Source: Seriola aureovittata
Lineage: Eukaryota > Chordata > Actinopteri > Carangiformes > Carangidae
Direction: 5' to 3'
Length of the DNA stretch: 64,000 nucleotides
NCBI RefSeq assembly: GCF_021018895.1
Contig: NC_079373.1
Location: 28,491,602-28,555,601 of the forward strand
Positions 11,754 to 23,559 of the stretch are shown one piece after another. The stretch's first letter is position 1. Each line of letters starts with the position of its first letter. The position numbers and the translations under genes are program-made. The notes under the pieces were generated by a model, which saw only the letters and a program-made list of their open reading frames with translations, had not been told where the DNA came from and made no database searches.

Positions 11754-11836
11754 TCAAATCAAATCAAATTAAGTTTATTTATAAAGCACACTTTAAACAA
11801 CCGGGGTTGACCAAGTGCTGTACAATAAAAACCATC
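11754..11836 (+). repeat. Fragment of a common fish interspersed repeat
   Basis: A run of CAAAT words is followed by TTTATTTATAAAGCACA, ACAACC and CCAAGTGCTGTACA. This block recurs widely in teleost genomes as the 3' tail of a LINE or SINE (from memory). The downstream L1 inserted immediately after it. Confidence 0.5.
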
Positions 11837-11850
11837 AAGAACCACACAAC
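11837..11850 (+). repeat. Left target-site duplication of LINE 1
   Basis: The 14-bp AAGAACCACACAAC recurs perfectly at 17044-17057 just after the LINE poly(A) tail. Confidence 0.9.
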
Positions 11851-11873
11851 GGGAGTCACGTGGGACCGCAGGG

Positions 11874-11884
11874 AAGATGGCGGC
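11874..11884 (+). promoter_or_regulatory. YY1-like site at the LINE 5' end
   Basis: AAGATGGCGGC matches the YY1 consensus and lies 24-34 bp from the inferred 5' end of the element. In mammalian L1 a YY1 site in the first 25 bp or so directs start-site choice. A similar role here is inference. Confidence 0.5.
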
Positions 11885-12011
11885 ACAGTAAGAGAGCTCC
11901 CCACGACCGTCAGTTAATTATGTATATTTTGAGACATACACTTCGTTCTTAGTTTCAAAATTGAGGCCCTGTGTTAAAGACAAGAATTAATTTCGGTTTC
12001 CGACCAAAAAT

Positions 12012-12899
12012 TTGTACTTCCCCGGCGAAATGTCGAACAACAGCAAAGCTAACTTTTTCAAAGGTGCGGCGACGAGAAGTAAGCTAACCTCAAAGACCAG
12101 CCCAACACCTGAACTCACCTCCACGTCTCCGACACCGGCATGTGAAAGCGACCCTAAACCTGGAGAAGTGTTTGACAATAAAACAATGTTTGAGGAGATA
12201 CGGAAAATGAGTACCACTCTTCAGGTGGTGGCGACGGATGTTGTCTCAATTAAGGAGACAACGAAAGAGCTTAAAGATGCGGTGGAGAACATACAAGTGA
12301 GGCTGGGAGAGGCGGAACAACGCATATCGGACGTGGAAGACGTAAACGCACGAATGGAGGAAAGTATGGAGAAATGTGACAAGAGACTGGAAACACTGTG
12401 GATGCACGTGGAAGACCTGGAAAACCGCAGCAGGAGAAATAATTTAAGAGTGGTGGGACTGAAAGAGGGCAAGGAGGAGACGTGCAAAGTTATTCAGTAT
12501 ATGGAAGAGATCATCTCTCAGGGGCTCGGGCTGTCCGGCACTGAGTTTGACATTGAACGTGCCCACCGCTCTTTGGCACCCATACCGAGCCCGAATCAAC
12601 CGCCCAGGACCATTCTGATGCGCTTCCTACGTTCATCGGCCCGAGACAAGGTGCTGCAGGTGGCTAAGGAGAGACGTGGGATCGACTGGGAGGACTGTAA
12701 GCTGTCCTTCTATGAAGATGTGACCAGAGAATTAGCGGAGAAAAGGAAAGCATTTACTCCAGTGAAGAGACGTCTGCATGAGCTAAATGTGAGACACAGG
12801 CTGGTCTACCCCGCCACGCTCATCTTCACATGGAAAGGGCAGAAGAAAACTTTCCGAGACAGCAAGGATGCGGAGAAGTTTGTGCGAGATGCTGAATAG
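12012..12899 (+). CDS. LINE 1 ORF1 protein (coiled coil plus RRM, L1 ORF1p type)
   Basis: 295 residues, intact from ATG to TAG. Residues about 60-130 are heptad-like and charged, consistent with the trimerising coiled coil. About 136-155 reads ENRSRRNNLRVVGLKEG, the start of the RNA-recognition-motif domain of L1 ORF1p (Transposase_22). IERAHRSL follows, and the C terminus has the basic RRLHELNVRHRLVYPA region. In this family the protein packages LINE RNA in the cytoplasm and acts as a nucleic-acid chaperone for target-primed reverse transcription. The first ATG of the open frame was chosen; it follows a short 5' UTR. Confidence 0.9.
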   Translation: MYFPGEMSNNSKANFFKGAATRSKLTSKTSPTPELTSTSPTPACESDPKPGEVFDNKTMFEEIRKMSTTLQVVATDVVSIKETTKELKDAVENIQVRLGEAEQRISDVEDVNARMEESMEKCDKRLETLWMHVEDLENRSRRNNLRVVGLKEGKEETCKVIQYMEEIISQGLGLSGTEFDIERAHRSLAPIPSPNQPPRTILMRFLRSSARDKVLQVAKERRGIDWEDCKLSFYEDVTRELAEKRKAFTPVKRRLHELNVRHRLVYPATLIFTWKGQKKTFRDSKDAEKFVRDAE

Positions 12900-13260
12900 A
12901 GGACCGGGGGACTTTACGAAACCAGACGAAGTGTGTGTGAATCTGTGGGAATAAGGTAACGTTGATGATGGTTTGTGGGAGGCAGGAAGCTAGAGCTGTG
13001 CTGTCACGAGCTGACAGGATGCGCCTCACGGACACGGTTAATTTAGATCAGGTTAGACGGGGGGCGGGGTGGGGGTTAGTTAGAAGCGCAGAGTTCTGGG
13101 CTGCTTTAACCGGGGTTATGTTTGTGTTTTTCATGTTTTATCTGTGCACCAAGACAGTATGTTTGAGAAGGCTTAACATTTTGAACAAACCCTTGAACTA
13201 TGTAGTTATTATTCAAACCATGATGAGAGAACTGAGGTCAAAGAGTATTTACAGGTCTAG
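12900..13260 (+). other. LINE 1 inter-ORF region and degraded start of ORF2
   Basis: Starting near 13155 one frame reads RLNILNKPLNYVVIIQ, then MMRELRSKSIYRSRK. This resembles the start of the L1 endonuclease with about 15-20 residues deleted and the usual QETH motif damaged. A TAG at 13258-13260 and a frame change separate it from the rest of ORF2. Confidence 0.6.
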
Positions 13261-16200
13261 AAAAGAGGCTGGGTAGGGAAGGTTTTTCATAGCTCATACT
13301 CCAGTAAACAGAATGGGGTGATGATACTCATTAATAAAAATTTAAGTTTTGTCATGCTAAAACAACACAATGATAAGGACGGTAGAATTATTTGCATTGA
13401 AGCCTTGATCAATGGAATCAGGACAGTGCTATGTAATATATACGCCCCAAACAAGGAGGAACCGGATTTCTTTCATGAAGTTAATAGAGTGATAGGAAAC
13501 ATGCAGGGCCAGGTCATAATAGCAGGGGATTTCAACCAGGTAATGGACGGAATAATTGATAAGAGTAAGCCCAGTGGTAAATCTTCACCCAGGGACAGAG
13601 CTGCAATTCATATGCTGACAGAAGACTTGAGTTTGGTGGACATATGGTGATTGGTGAACCCACGTGAGAGGGAATACACCTTTTACTCCCATTGTCACAA
13701 ATCCCATTCAAGGATTGATTTTTTTCTGATGTCTAACTCATTAATAGACTCAGTAGTGGACTGTGAGATAGGGGCTACTGCCCTCAGTGATCACGCCACA
13801 GTGGAGTTACATGTTGACCTGAACACAGATAGTGTGAAAAGAGGACGTTGGAGGCTTAACACCGCGTGGCTACAGGATGTGTCATTTAGCAATACGTTAT
13901 CAGAGGATCTTAAATCTTTTTTTGAAATTAATATTGGCTCTACAGAAACAATTTCCTCGGTTTGGGAAGCATCTAAGGCTTATACAAGAGGGAAAATTAT
14001 TGCTCACGCCTCAAAAATGAAAAAGGACAATGTGAAGAAAGAAAACACATTAGACAAAGAGATCTGTAAATTGGAGAAAGAATTGGCAAGTCACTATTCA
14101 GATAATCTATACAAAACAATTTGTAATAAGAAATATCAACTACATGATATATATAATAAAAAAGCTGAGTATGCCTTATTTAGGCTAAAAACTAATTTCT
14201 ATGAAGGGGGTGAAAAGAATGGCAGACTATTAGCGAGACAATTAAGACAACAGGATAATTCCAATAACATTCCAATGATTAAGAAGGATAATGGGGTAGT
14301 AACCTCATCAAAAGAAAAATTTTATGAAAACCTTTACACATCCTCCTGTGCTCATAATCCAGAAGACACAGAAACATTTTTCTCAGGTATTCATCTGCCG
14401 AGTGTATCTAATGAGCAAAAAGACATGCTGGATGCTCCAATAACAGAGGAAGAGATTAGGGCTACTATTTCATCCATGAAAACCGGCAAGTCACCCGGTT
14501 TGGATGGCTTCCCGGTTGAATATTACAAGAAATATATTGATATCTTGGCCCCCATATTGCATAAGGTGTACATGGAGATATTTGAGAGGGGCTCACTGCC
14601 TGGTACGTTTAATGATGCTTTAATCTCTCTTATTCCTAAGAAGGACAGGGATGCCTCTGATCCGTCTAATTTCAGACCTGTGAGCCTTCTTGGGGTGGAT
14701 TGTAAGATTTTGACAAAGACCTTGGCGTCACGTTTAGAGAAAATACTTCCAGACATTATAAATGGAGATCAAGTAGGTTTTATTAAAAAAAGGTCCTCAG
14801 TTGATAACATGCGAAGGCTCATACATCTGATGCATATGAACTGCTCTAATCCGGTACCAGTGGCAGCTTTTTCACTTGATGCTGAGAAGGCTTTTGACCG
14901 GGTGGAGTGGGGGTTCCTCATGTCGACTCTTTCAAAATTTGGGCTGGGTCCTGGCTTTTGTAACTGGGTGAAGATACTTTACTCTAGCCCAAGAGCAGCT
15001 GTTCTAACAAATGGGCTGATATCTGATTTTTTCTGTCTCTCCAGGGGGACAAGACAGGGATGTGCTCTCTCCCCATTGCTCTTCACTATGGTTCTTGAAC
15101 CACTAGCTGTAGCAATCAGAGCTGATGTGAGGGTTAAAGGTGTGCAGGCAGGAGGTAGAGAGCACAAGCTATTTATGTATGCCGATGATATTTTAGCAGT
15201 GTTAGAGGAACCTGGGAACTCCCTGCCGGTGTTACTTGAATGTATCGAATCATATTCTAAATTATCAGGTTATAAAATAAACTGGCATAAGTCGGAATGT
15301 ATGCCGATATCGCATACATGTCACTCTGGGGTTATCACTTCATATGGCTTCAAGTTTCTACCTTCAGGTATGAAATATCTAGGCATCCAACTAAATTCAA
15401 ATCTGGACGAAATGATGCTCTCAAATATGGAACCACTCCTCCAGAAAATAAAACTGAACCTGGATAAATGGGGAAAATTGAGGCTCACATTGTGGGGAAA
15501 AATTAATGTAATTAAAATGGTGGTTGCACCGCAATTCAATTATGTTTCCATGATGTTGCCACTCAATATAGCACCACAGCTGTTTAAACATTATGATAAA
15601 ATTATCAAAGACTTTTTATGGGATAAAAAGAGACCAAGGATTAATATAAAGAAGATGTGGGCACCGAGGGAAATAGGAGGTATGGGTCTACCTAATGTAA
15701 GATTATATAATCTATCATTTGAAATGTCTAGATTGATAAAACATTGGAAGGGGATAGATCAGGAGCTGAGCTGGATCAAAATTGAAAGACAACTAACTAG
15801 CCCATTTGAACCTCTGGATGTCCTCTCACATGGGGCAACAACTTCTGGACATAATTATTTTTCAAACCCAGTGCTGTCTTATTCTAAAGCAGTTTGGAGA
15901 GAAATTCATAAGATATATAGTATTTCGCACTTGAGACAACCTTACGCCTCTCTATGGTATAACCCAGCCGTGCGTATTGGGAAGAAATCTGTTTATTGGA
16001 ATCAATGGCTTGTAAGAGGGATACACAAAATAAGTGACCTGTGTGTGGATGGAGTGTTCATGTCGTTTGCCTATATTATGCAAAAACATAATCTGGAATA
16101 TAAAGGTAATTATTGGAAATATTTACAAATAAGAGACTGTATCACAAAGGGTCAATTTAATCACCACAAGAATACATTGATGGAAGTTTTGGATCTACCA

Positions 16201-16833
16201 AGTATAACACACAGAGCAGCCATATTCTACAAGACATTTAATGGTTTACAAGAAGATGTGTGTAAAAATCTGAGGATCATTTGGCAGAAAGACCTAGGGT
16301 GTGATCTGAATGAGGAGCATTGGTTAAATATCTTATCAAATACAGGGAAACACATAAGAGAGGCAAAGGGGAAATTTATTCAGTATAAGATAGTTCATCG
16401 ATTTTATTTCACCCCTTCAAAACTACATAGAATGGGCTTATTAGGAAGTAATTTATGCTGGAAGTGTCAGAGTGAAATAGGGACATTTTTACATGTAATT
16501 TGGGGATGTAAACTGGTGTACCCGTTTTGGGAGAAAGTATTGGAACATGTGAGTAAATGGCTGGGTGTGGCGGTACCTATATCACCAAGACTATGTTTGT
16601 TAGGGGACCAAACAGAAATACTAAATATATCTAAATATGAACGAGGGGTTTTAAAAGTTGGGATGGTCACTGCTGCTCGAACAATTCTCAGAGTATGGAA
16701 GAGTACTGTCGCCCCAGATGTTAAAAAATGGATGGAAATGATGTCAGAAGTTGCATCATATGAACGCATGTTGGCTAGAATTAACAATGAAGAGGAACAT
16801 TTTAGGAGGGCCTGGGAAAGTATTTTTTTGTAG
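13261..16833 (+). pseudogene. LINE 1 ORF2 (endonuclease-reverse transcriptase), near-intact
   Basis: This encodes an APE-type endonuclease and reverse transcriptase. RGWVGKVFHSSYSS starts the readable frame, and the endonuclease core includes NIYAPN, IAGDFN near 13520 and LSDHATV near 13783. RT motifs follow in order: GKSPGLDGFPVEYY (about 14485), SLDAEKAFDRVEW (about 14875), RGTRQGCALSPLLF (about 15042) and YADD (15178-15189). The C terminus has the CCHC knuckle CWKC...GTFLHVIWGC (about 16456-16515), typical of L1/Tx1. The reading frame is open for 1,060 codons from 13651 to 16833. One in-frame TGA at 13648-13650 interrupts it where L1 proteins usually have Arg after DxW, which suggests a CGA-to-TGA change. 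The N-terminal endonuclease is also damaged. The rest looks young. Confidence 0.88.
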
Positions 16834-17043
16834 GTAGGATATATGGAAAAATGTGAAGACATGGTGCTGAATGTATATTGTGGGTGTTTCAAAAAAGGAA
16901 ATGTTGATTTGCAGGAGGCCTTTGTATATATGGTTGTATTCTGGATATACTGTCTGTTGATGTTGGTGTCAGTGCTTATTTTCGAGTTTGATTGTATGTT
17001 TATGTGTGTATGAATAAATAAAAAACTTTAATGACAAAAAAAA

Positions 17044-17057
17044 AAGAACCACACAAC
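17044..17057 (+). repeat. Right target-site duplication of LINE 1
   Basis: AAGAACCACACAAC, a perfect match to 11837-11850. Confidence 0.9.
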
Positions 17058-17159
17058 ATAGAAGTAGCTAAAATGTGATGTGTTAACTATCTCATGGTCC
17101 GAGACAGGCATGGAACATTTTGAATTACATCCGTGCGTTTGTTCTCAGTGGGTGTCGGT

Positions 17160-18090
17160 TGCTCCATCTAACCTCCGGTGGTTAAGATATATTTTTTTAT
17201 TAGATTAACCATAATAGTTGCCTGTTTTACACTTAATCCCTTTAATTTTCCTTTAGTCGTTATTCTGTTGTCCCAGTTTGCTTCTTGAAATGTCCATCTC
17301 CCTTCTGTTTCATTTCGTTGTACTTCCATTTCTCCTCCTGTGTTTATGAAATTTGGATAGCGAGCACTTCCTGTCATGCTTCCTTTGAATACTTCCAGGC
17401 TAGTTTTTCCCATTAAGACTGTGACACCAAAGTGAGATCTATCACTGATTCTGTACCATTTTTACCTGATCCACCATTTAAACACACTTTTCATCTATTA
17501 GCTCCACTATTATTTCTCCATTTAAATCTTCCTGTTCACACCAAACTGTGTTGGGTGCATTTACTGTAGATCTCCACACCAGATAACATTACCTCTCTTA
17601 TGTTCCAATATTGTTTTTAGTTCTCCTTTCTGTAGGTTTTTCTCATGGGTATTAAAATGAACCACCTTCAAACTTTCTTTCTTTATCCATAATTCAATAA
17701 GCACTAGTCCCAGTTCTTGTATTATCATTAACTGTCTCCTTGTCGAAAATCTGTGTGGATCTTTTCTTGTGATGACTCTTTCACATTTAGAAATTTACCT
17801 GCTGTTTTAACTATAATTTGGACTTCTTCTGTCAAAGTTTTTGCTTGTTCTGAACAGCTGATGACGAAGACAATAAAAGCTACTAATCTGTCCCATGATA
17901 TTCCTGTGTTGCAGTCATGTGACTGTCCTGATACTGAACTCTTTTGCCTCTGTAACTCCTTATTTAATCCTCCATTAATAAATGTTAACAAACTATGATG
18001 AAAAAGAAAATAGCAGTGTTTATTTACATACTTGGAAATACACACTGTGGTGTATAAACTGTTACTAAATGAATATGTTTTTATTTTCAT
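17160..18090 (-). mobile_element. Decayed minus-strand LINE remnant (endonuclease region)
   Basis: Read on the minus strand, about 17600-17640 gives GNVIWCGDLQ, resembling the GDFNAH block of an APE endonuclease. 17170-17413 gives RWTFQEANWDN, resembling the segment between endonuclease and RT in Jockey/I-like fish LINEs. Upstream, 17730-18090 carries an open frame ending in KIHTDFRQGDS with no clear domain. Stops and frame breaks are frequent. The clade is uncertain. Confidence 0.45.
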
Positions 18091-18640
18091 ATGGAATAAG
18101 TTTTCATATTTAAATGAAAAAGAAATGTGGAAGAATGTATTTCATTTATGAAAAAACATTTCATGAACATCAGTTACAGGATTTGAAACTGTTAACACCA
18201 TAATAAAGACTTTAGAATGTGTTTATATGTTCATGAACTACATTATAGTCAGTTAAAAACTATAAATAAAGTTTTTACTTTTACCTGCAGATTTTCTCTG
18301 AAGTCACAATGATTTTTTTGTCTTAAAACAAAAATTGTGAAATGAGATTTAGTTTGTTGTTTGAACATGAAGAACTCTTGACAGGATGCAAACAGGAGGC
18401 TTTACGTTGGATGTTGAATTATTTGTGGCATACTTTGTCATATTTTGGAATATTTGAAGAAAAATGTTTAGACCTTTGTGCATGACAGTGTCATATTCAG
18501 AGGTTTTTGTTCCAGAAAGTGAGTTCCACACAGTGAACAGAGGCCTGAAGGAGACACACAGCTGCTGTCTGTAGCTCTTTGTCTGTAGTTTCTAAGAGAA
18601 ATGCCGAACACTGAGTGTCTCTTTTATGGCGTGCTGCTGG
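18091..18640. other. Intergenic DNA upstream of crystallin gene 2
   Basis: AT-rich, with no gene recognised. Confidence 0.4.
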
Positions 18641-18680
18641 CTCAGGCTGTTTAGACAAAAGGCTTCAGCTGCTCAGGTGC

Positions 18681-18687
18681 TATAAAG
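18681..18687 (+). promoter_or_regulatory. TATA box of crystallin gene 2
   Basis: TATAAAG lies 102 bp before the start codon at 18783. TCAGC words just upstream (such as 18665-18669) could be half Maf-response elements; that is inference. Confidence 0.7.
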
Positions 18688-18782
18688 AGCAGTCGCTGCT
18701 CAACAGGTAACAGACACAGAGGACAACCACCACTGACAACTGCAGCCACATCAGCAACCAGCTGACCAACGTAAGAGGCAAC

Positions 18783-20417
18783 ATGACTTCCAGCAGCATG
18801 AACATGAGCAGGGTGAGGACTCAAACACAACACTCTTTAATCTTTTTCAGTATTCACTTAACTTTTAACTTTACTACTCATATGCAAGATTTACCAACTT
18901 ACCACTTTAACCCAACTCTGTGAATTGGGCAGTAAGAACAACTTTTGGGGTTTCCAGGTTTTATTACAAATTTTTTTTTTCCAAAATCTGTATGGCAACA
19001 AACTGGAGGGTTTCTAACCCTTTCACAAATTGTAAGAAATTAGAGATTACTAAAAAAATATTAATATAAAAATTTGTAGTTGTAAAACTTTGGAACTGTA
19101 ATATTCTTCAGCATCCTCTCGATCATGATCGATCTGTATCTTGGTAGAGTTCAGTTAGTTGTGAAACATTTTTGTTGGAAACAACAGAATAATGAGACAC
19201 ATCAGGAGTGCTAAGTAAAGTGTCTACTTCCAGTTGCTTTAGTTTCACATAAAAAACTGTTGTGGTGTTGACCAGATTCTTTTCCCACATGTCACATAAT
19301 AAAGAAAAACTCTGCTGTAGTTGTGTAATTATGTTTATGTCTCATGTTCGACCCTTTATCGGTCTCTTTTTCTGTCTGCTGTCAGATCATCTTCTACGAG
19401 GACAGGAACTTCCAGGGCCGCTCCTATGAGTGCAGCAGCGACTGTGCCGACATGTCCTCCTACCTGAACAGGTGTCACTCCTGCAGGGTGGAGAGAGGCT
19501 GCTTCATGGTGTACGACCGCACCAACTTCATGGGCAACCAGTACTTCCTGAGGAGGGGCGAGTACGCGGACTACATGAGCATGATGGGGATGAACGACTG
19601 CATCAAGTCCTGCCGCATGATCCCCATGGTAACCACACAGCCAATCACTTTACATTATTTTGACACACACATCTTACAAGATGTTAATATGTCAGATGTT
19701 ACAATTTGCTCTGTTGGCCTTAAGAACACACAACACAAAGAATTGCAAACTTTTCAAATAGGTTTCTTTACAAATTGAGAAAAAAAATCTCTGTTTCTTT
19801 GAGTGGTTTTAAAATATTTTGGGTTAAGGTTAGTTAAAGTTTATTCAGTTTTGTTTTTCTTAAAACCGTTGTTGATTCCATATAGTTGTCTCCTCTTTAA
19901 AATTCAATATAAGCCATTTATTTTTTATTTCAAAAAATACACTGGAAGATCAGGCAGCTACAGTGTGAAACACTAATTCTTCGCTGATGATTAATAATTG
20001 ATAATTGCTGACTGATTTCAAGTATGTACTGGCCATGTGCATACCTGGTGTCACAGAAAATCAGTCCTTATTTGTACCTAAACTCACTACCAGTTAACAC
20101 TGACTAATGATTGTATATTGATTACTGATGTGTTCCAGTACCGTGGCTCATACAGAATGAGGATCTATGAGAGGGAGAACTTTGGAGGCCAGATGTCCGA
20201 GCTGATGGACGACTGTGACAATGTCATGGATCGTTACCGCATGTCCAACTGCATGTCTTGCCACGTGATGGACGGACACTGGCTGATGTATGAGCAGCCC
20301 CACTACAGAGGCAGGATGATGTACATGAGGCCTGGAGAGTACAGGAGCTTCATGAACATGGGCATGGGCAACATGAAGTTCATGAGCATGAAGCGCATCA
20401 TGGACTCTCACTATTAG
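18783..20417 (+). CDS. crygm: Gamma-M crystallin, gene 2 (three exons)
   Basis: A structural lens protein, the paralogue of gene 1. Exons are 18783-18812 (10 codons, [10 protein letters not shown], donor GTGAGG), 19386-19628 (81 codons, donor GTAACC) and 20139-20417 (92 codons plus TAG). Both introns are phase 0 and the product is 183 residues. Exons 2 and 3 each encode a two-Greek-key domain. The protein differs from gene 1 by Ala for Asp in the SSDCxDM segment of exon 2, by the exon 1 peptide, and by the last few residues (RIMDSHY against RIVDSCY). Intron 2 is nearly identical to that of gene 1, whereas intron 1 and the 3' UTR are unrelated. This pattern points to recent gene conversion. 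Confidence 0.95.
18813..19385 (+). other. Intron 1 of crystallin gene 2
   Basis: 573 bp bounded by GTGAGG and GTCAG. No similarity to intron 1 of gene 1 was seen. Confidence 0.85.
19629..20138 (+). other. Intron 2 of crystallin gene 2
   Basis: 510 bp, the same length as its counterpart in gene 1, with only about three differences by eye. Confidence 0.9.
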
Positions 20418-20445
20418 AGTCACCATGGAAACACTGAAAAATATA

Positions 20446-20451
20446 AATAAA
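20446..20451 (+). terminator. Polyadenylation signal of crystallin gene 2
   Basis: AATAAA 28 bp after the stop codon. Confidence 0.75.
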
Positions 20452-22540
20452 GTTTCATATAAGTGAATAAGGATTTCTGTCTGATCTATTGATTAAGATA
20501 CTGAACTGTGTGACTTCGTTGTTTTGGCTGTCAAACATCAAACTTGATTTGATTGTCTCAGGAAAAGAAAACAGTTAAGATTTAGATTACAGGCTACAAG
20601 TTTCAGAGTAGATTATTGGTGTGACTAAAAAACTTCCTGGGTATTTAGAAACAGCCAGAGTTGGGACATAACCTCCTGTCTATCTTGTGTAACTCAATGT
20701 TATTCATCATTTGATATTTATTTCTTGCTTCTTTCTGTGAAAATGAAGTGTATTCAGTTATAGTACAGTAGCTTCCGTGAAAAAGTGTAAACCTTAATGA
20801 TTTTAACAAAGTTAACATTTACTTTGTGAGCACAGTGAAAGACCACACACCTCCAATGAAATTAAACTACAACCACAGAAAATATCTTTCATGACTTAAT
20901 GTACAATGACTTTTACATGGCTTTTTATGCCTTACTATGCTATAACTCTTTACACCTTAGTATGTTTTGACTTTTTAAATACAATGACTTTTTCATGATT
21001 TTTTTATGACTTACTATACTACTGTACTACTTTTTAAATACCTTTCATGACTTAATGTTATAACCCGATAAATAGCAGTTATATTTTTTCTCCTTTAAAA
21101 GGTGTAATTATTTCAAGTTATTAATAAGATGCCTGATTAATATTCAGTTGTCATGGTTAAGTTCATGTTAGATGGAGGTAAATTAGATTTAAGAAGTTAA
21201 AATGCATAAATAATTTATAGTTAAAAAAATATGCACCTTTAAAAGATATTTCATGGCCTGTTCAGTATTTTAAAAGCTAACAGGTAATGCTGGTTACGTT
21301 TGAGAAGTAATGACCCTTAAGAGTTTGTCACGGCTATGAAGGGTTTGTCAGGGTTTGAAGGGTAAGGCTGGACCCAAATGCAGCCAACATGGAGTTTCTT
21401 CAAAGGTGAGTAAACATGGCTTACTTAATTTTCAGATTTGGACTTGGACCTGGGACTCTGGGACCTGGAGTCTGGCTCCAAGATCCCGGTTGTAACCTTT
21501 TGGTGCAGGTCTGTTAAAATATTGTTCCTCCAAGAACCAAGGCGTTGTAGTTATGAAACTTAACCAAACGAAATATGACTTTTACATTCGTTACTAAAAC
21601 CTATCCAATCAAAATCTAAAGTCTGGTAAGTTTTTGTATGTGACTGGTTGTTCTTATCCGTCACTATTACTGAGTACCGCCCACCTCAACCTTTCACATT
21701 GAGCTTCATGGCGTTGTGCAGCTCACACAAACATACATGCAGAACAAGCATATTTTAGCTCTCAAACTATCAAAGTAATGACGGAAGGAATACAAACAGT
21801 GCAGACAGACAAGCAGTGTTCCCAGTGCAAAAGACTTTGATTTTGTGCAAGGAATTACAAGAAGAAAATGCTTAATATGCGTTGCTTTTATTCTACAGGT
21901 GTTTCTTCTTGATAAACCCAGAAAAAGGAACCAAAGTAGCGATTCAAAAACTCCAAACGTGGTCTCAACGTGAACCCACGAGTCCTCATCCTGATACAAG
22001 AACTCTCCGATCACGAGTGGCGTTAAGCCTAAGTATGGACTCTTTCTGTCGACTCTGGCTGTTTGTTTGAGAAGAGGTAATGATTTCACTGTTAAATCCA
22101 CAATGTGTATTATGGTAAACCCTACTTTTTCTGGTAGAGGGCCACCTGCTTGTTTCATGATGTTCTTTCTTTGCAGGAATGTTTTTATTGCAACAAAAAA
22201 CTTAGAACAATCCAGACAGGGACAGTGTGGGTTGTTGTGCACCTGGCACTTAAACTTTGTGACACAAATTTCCAGATCTAATCCAATCTTCTGGAGTATT
22301 TCAACTTGGATTCAGTCACAGTTAAAATAACCATTACATGTAGCTTCTTTGCATGTTGTATACATTGGGGAAAAAAAAATGCATCCAATTGTTTACGATG
22401 GCTGTTCATTAAATGTCAAAAAAAGTTATATTTTCCTCTCTTGTCTTTTCTCAAGATGTTTTTGCATGTTTTGGTCTAGGCGTAGTAGAAATAATTTTGC
22501 AGGTTTATAAATAAATTTTACATAATAACTTGATTATTAA
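20452..22540. other. AT-rich intergenic DNA, no gene recognised
   Basis: Around 20880-21060 there is a degenerate short repeat with recurring 'atgactt' and 'cttactat' words. A minus-strand open frame of 178 codons (21706-22242) has no recognisable motif and no supporting splice or promoter signal, so it is not called as a gene. Confidence 0.4.
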
Positions 22541-22950
22541 AACATAAAAATACAGCATATAATTCATAGATTTTATGTATAATATACAGAACAGCTCCAT
22601 TTAAAATGCAAAGTTTTACTGTTATACCAGTTTAAATGAGATTTTTGTTTGATATTTCCCTGTTCATTTGATCATTTATTGATGCATAATAAGCAATTTT
22701 TACATGTAAAAAATACAGGAAATGGTCTATTTATATACAACACAGTTATGTGAAATTAACACACTTTCTTTGTAGACTTAATAGTTTTTTAATGTGATTC
22801 TGATGTAATTTAATTCACTGTAAATCAATTAACATATTTCCTCAGTAAAGTTATCTACTGTGCTGCTGTATTTTTTACAGGAATTCTCTGGTAACCACAG
22901 CTGCCAGTGTTTTCTTGTAAAAACAAGTTTTTTTTTTCTTACAGTGTATT
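22540..22950. repeat. AT-rich MITE-like repeat
   Basis: It contains CTGGTAACCACAGCTGCCAG and ends with a poly(T) run and TTACAGTGTA. These words recur in a common non-autonomous DNA-transposon-like repeat of fish (from memory). Precise ends were not determined. Confidence 0.4.
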
Positions 22951-23559
22951 ACTATACTATGATGTTTGGATGAATTTTTATGCATTATTATAATATATGC
23001 TGGTTACATGTTGCCTATGTAAGTGCCCATCAAGGGGGAACCCCCCACACCGGCACTGCTGCTCCCTCTCTAACCTGGCTCTGGAAGCAGTTGCAACTGC
23101 CCATCCCCCACTTTCCAACTGGGCGGAGTCAATGTAGCAGCGTGAGACCAGCTGAGACACGAAGCATCACAACCGAAGTCAGACGCGGTTTTTGGAAAGT
23201 GTCACTGCACAGGCAAGACTTTAACATCTGATTTTTGCTTCCACATGTCAGTTAATGCTGTTTGTGAAAAATGATTTTGCCATCAAGAAACTTATCATGA
23301 AGTCGTCATGTTACGTTGTGGTCCATGCTAACTACTAACTGTCAGAATACATGTTTGTTTACCTATTTGAGCTTGAACTGCAGTGACAGACACGTGCGTT
23401 TCTTCATTTGCTTCTCTGAAAATGAGCAAGTGGTCAAATTAATAAGCTTTCTTTAGAACTTGTTTCCCTGCATTTTTACATCTAGATTGTTTGTGATGTT
23501 TGTTTGAGTCTTAGTTTGTTGAGCTACTTAAAGTTCTGAAGTGTTAATTCTGCTCCCCT

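Larger units (their letters stand above)
11851..17043 (+). mobile_element. Full-length L1/Tx1-like non-LTR retrotransposon (LINE 1)
   Basis: A 5.2-kb element between perfect 14-bp TSDs, with a 5' UTR, ORF1 (12012-12899), ORF2 (13261-16833), a 3' UTR with AATAAATAAA near 17012 and a short A tail. The presence of the 5' UTR, including a YY1-like AAGATGGCGGC at 11874-11884, argues that it is full length and not 5' truncated. It sits between the two crystallin genes in the same orientation. ORF1 is intact. ORF2 has a damaged endonuclease N terminus and one in-frame stop, so this copy is probably not autonomous. Confidence 0.92.

Noticed and set aside
21706..22242. Minus-strand 178-codon open frame
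   Set aside because: No recognisable domain, unusual composition, and no splice or promoter support.
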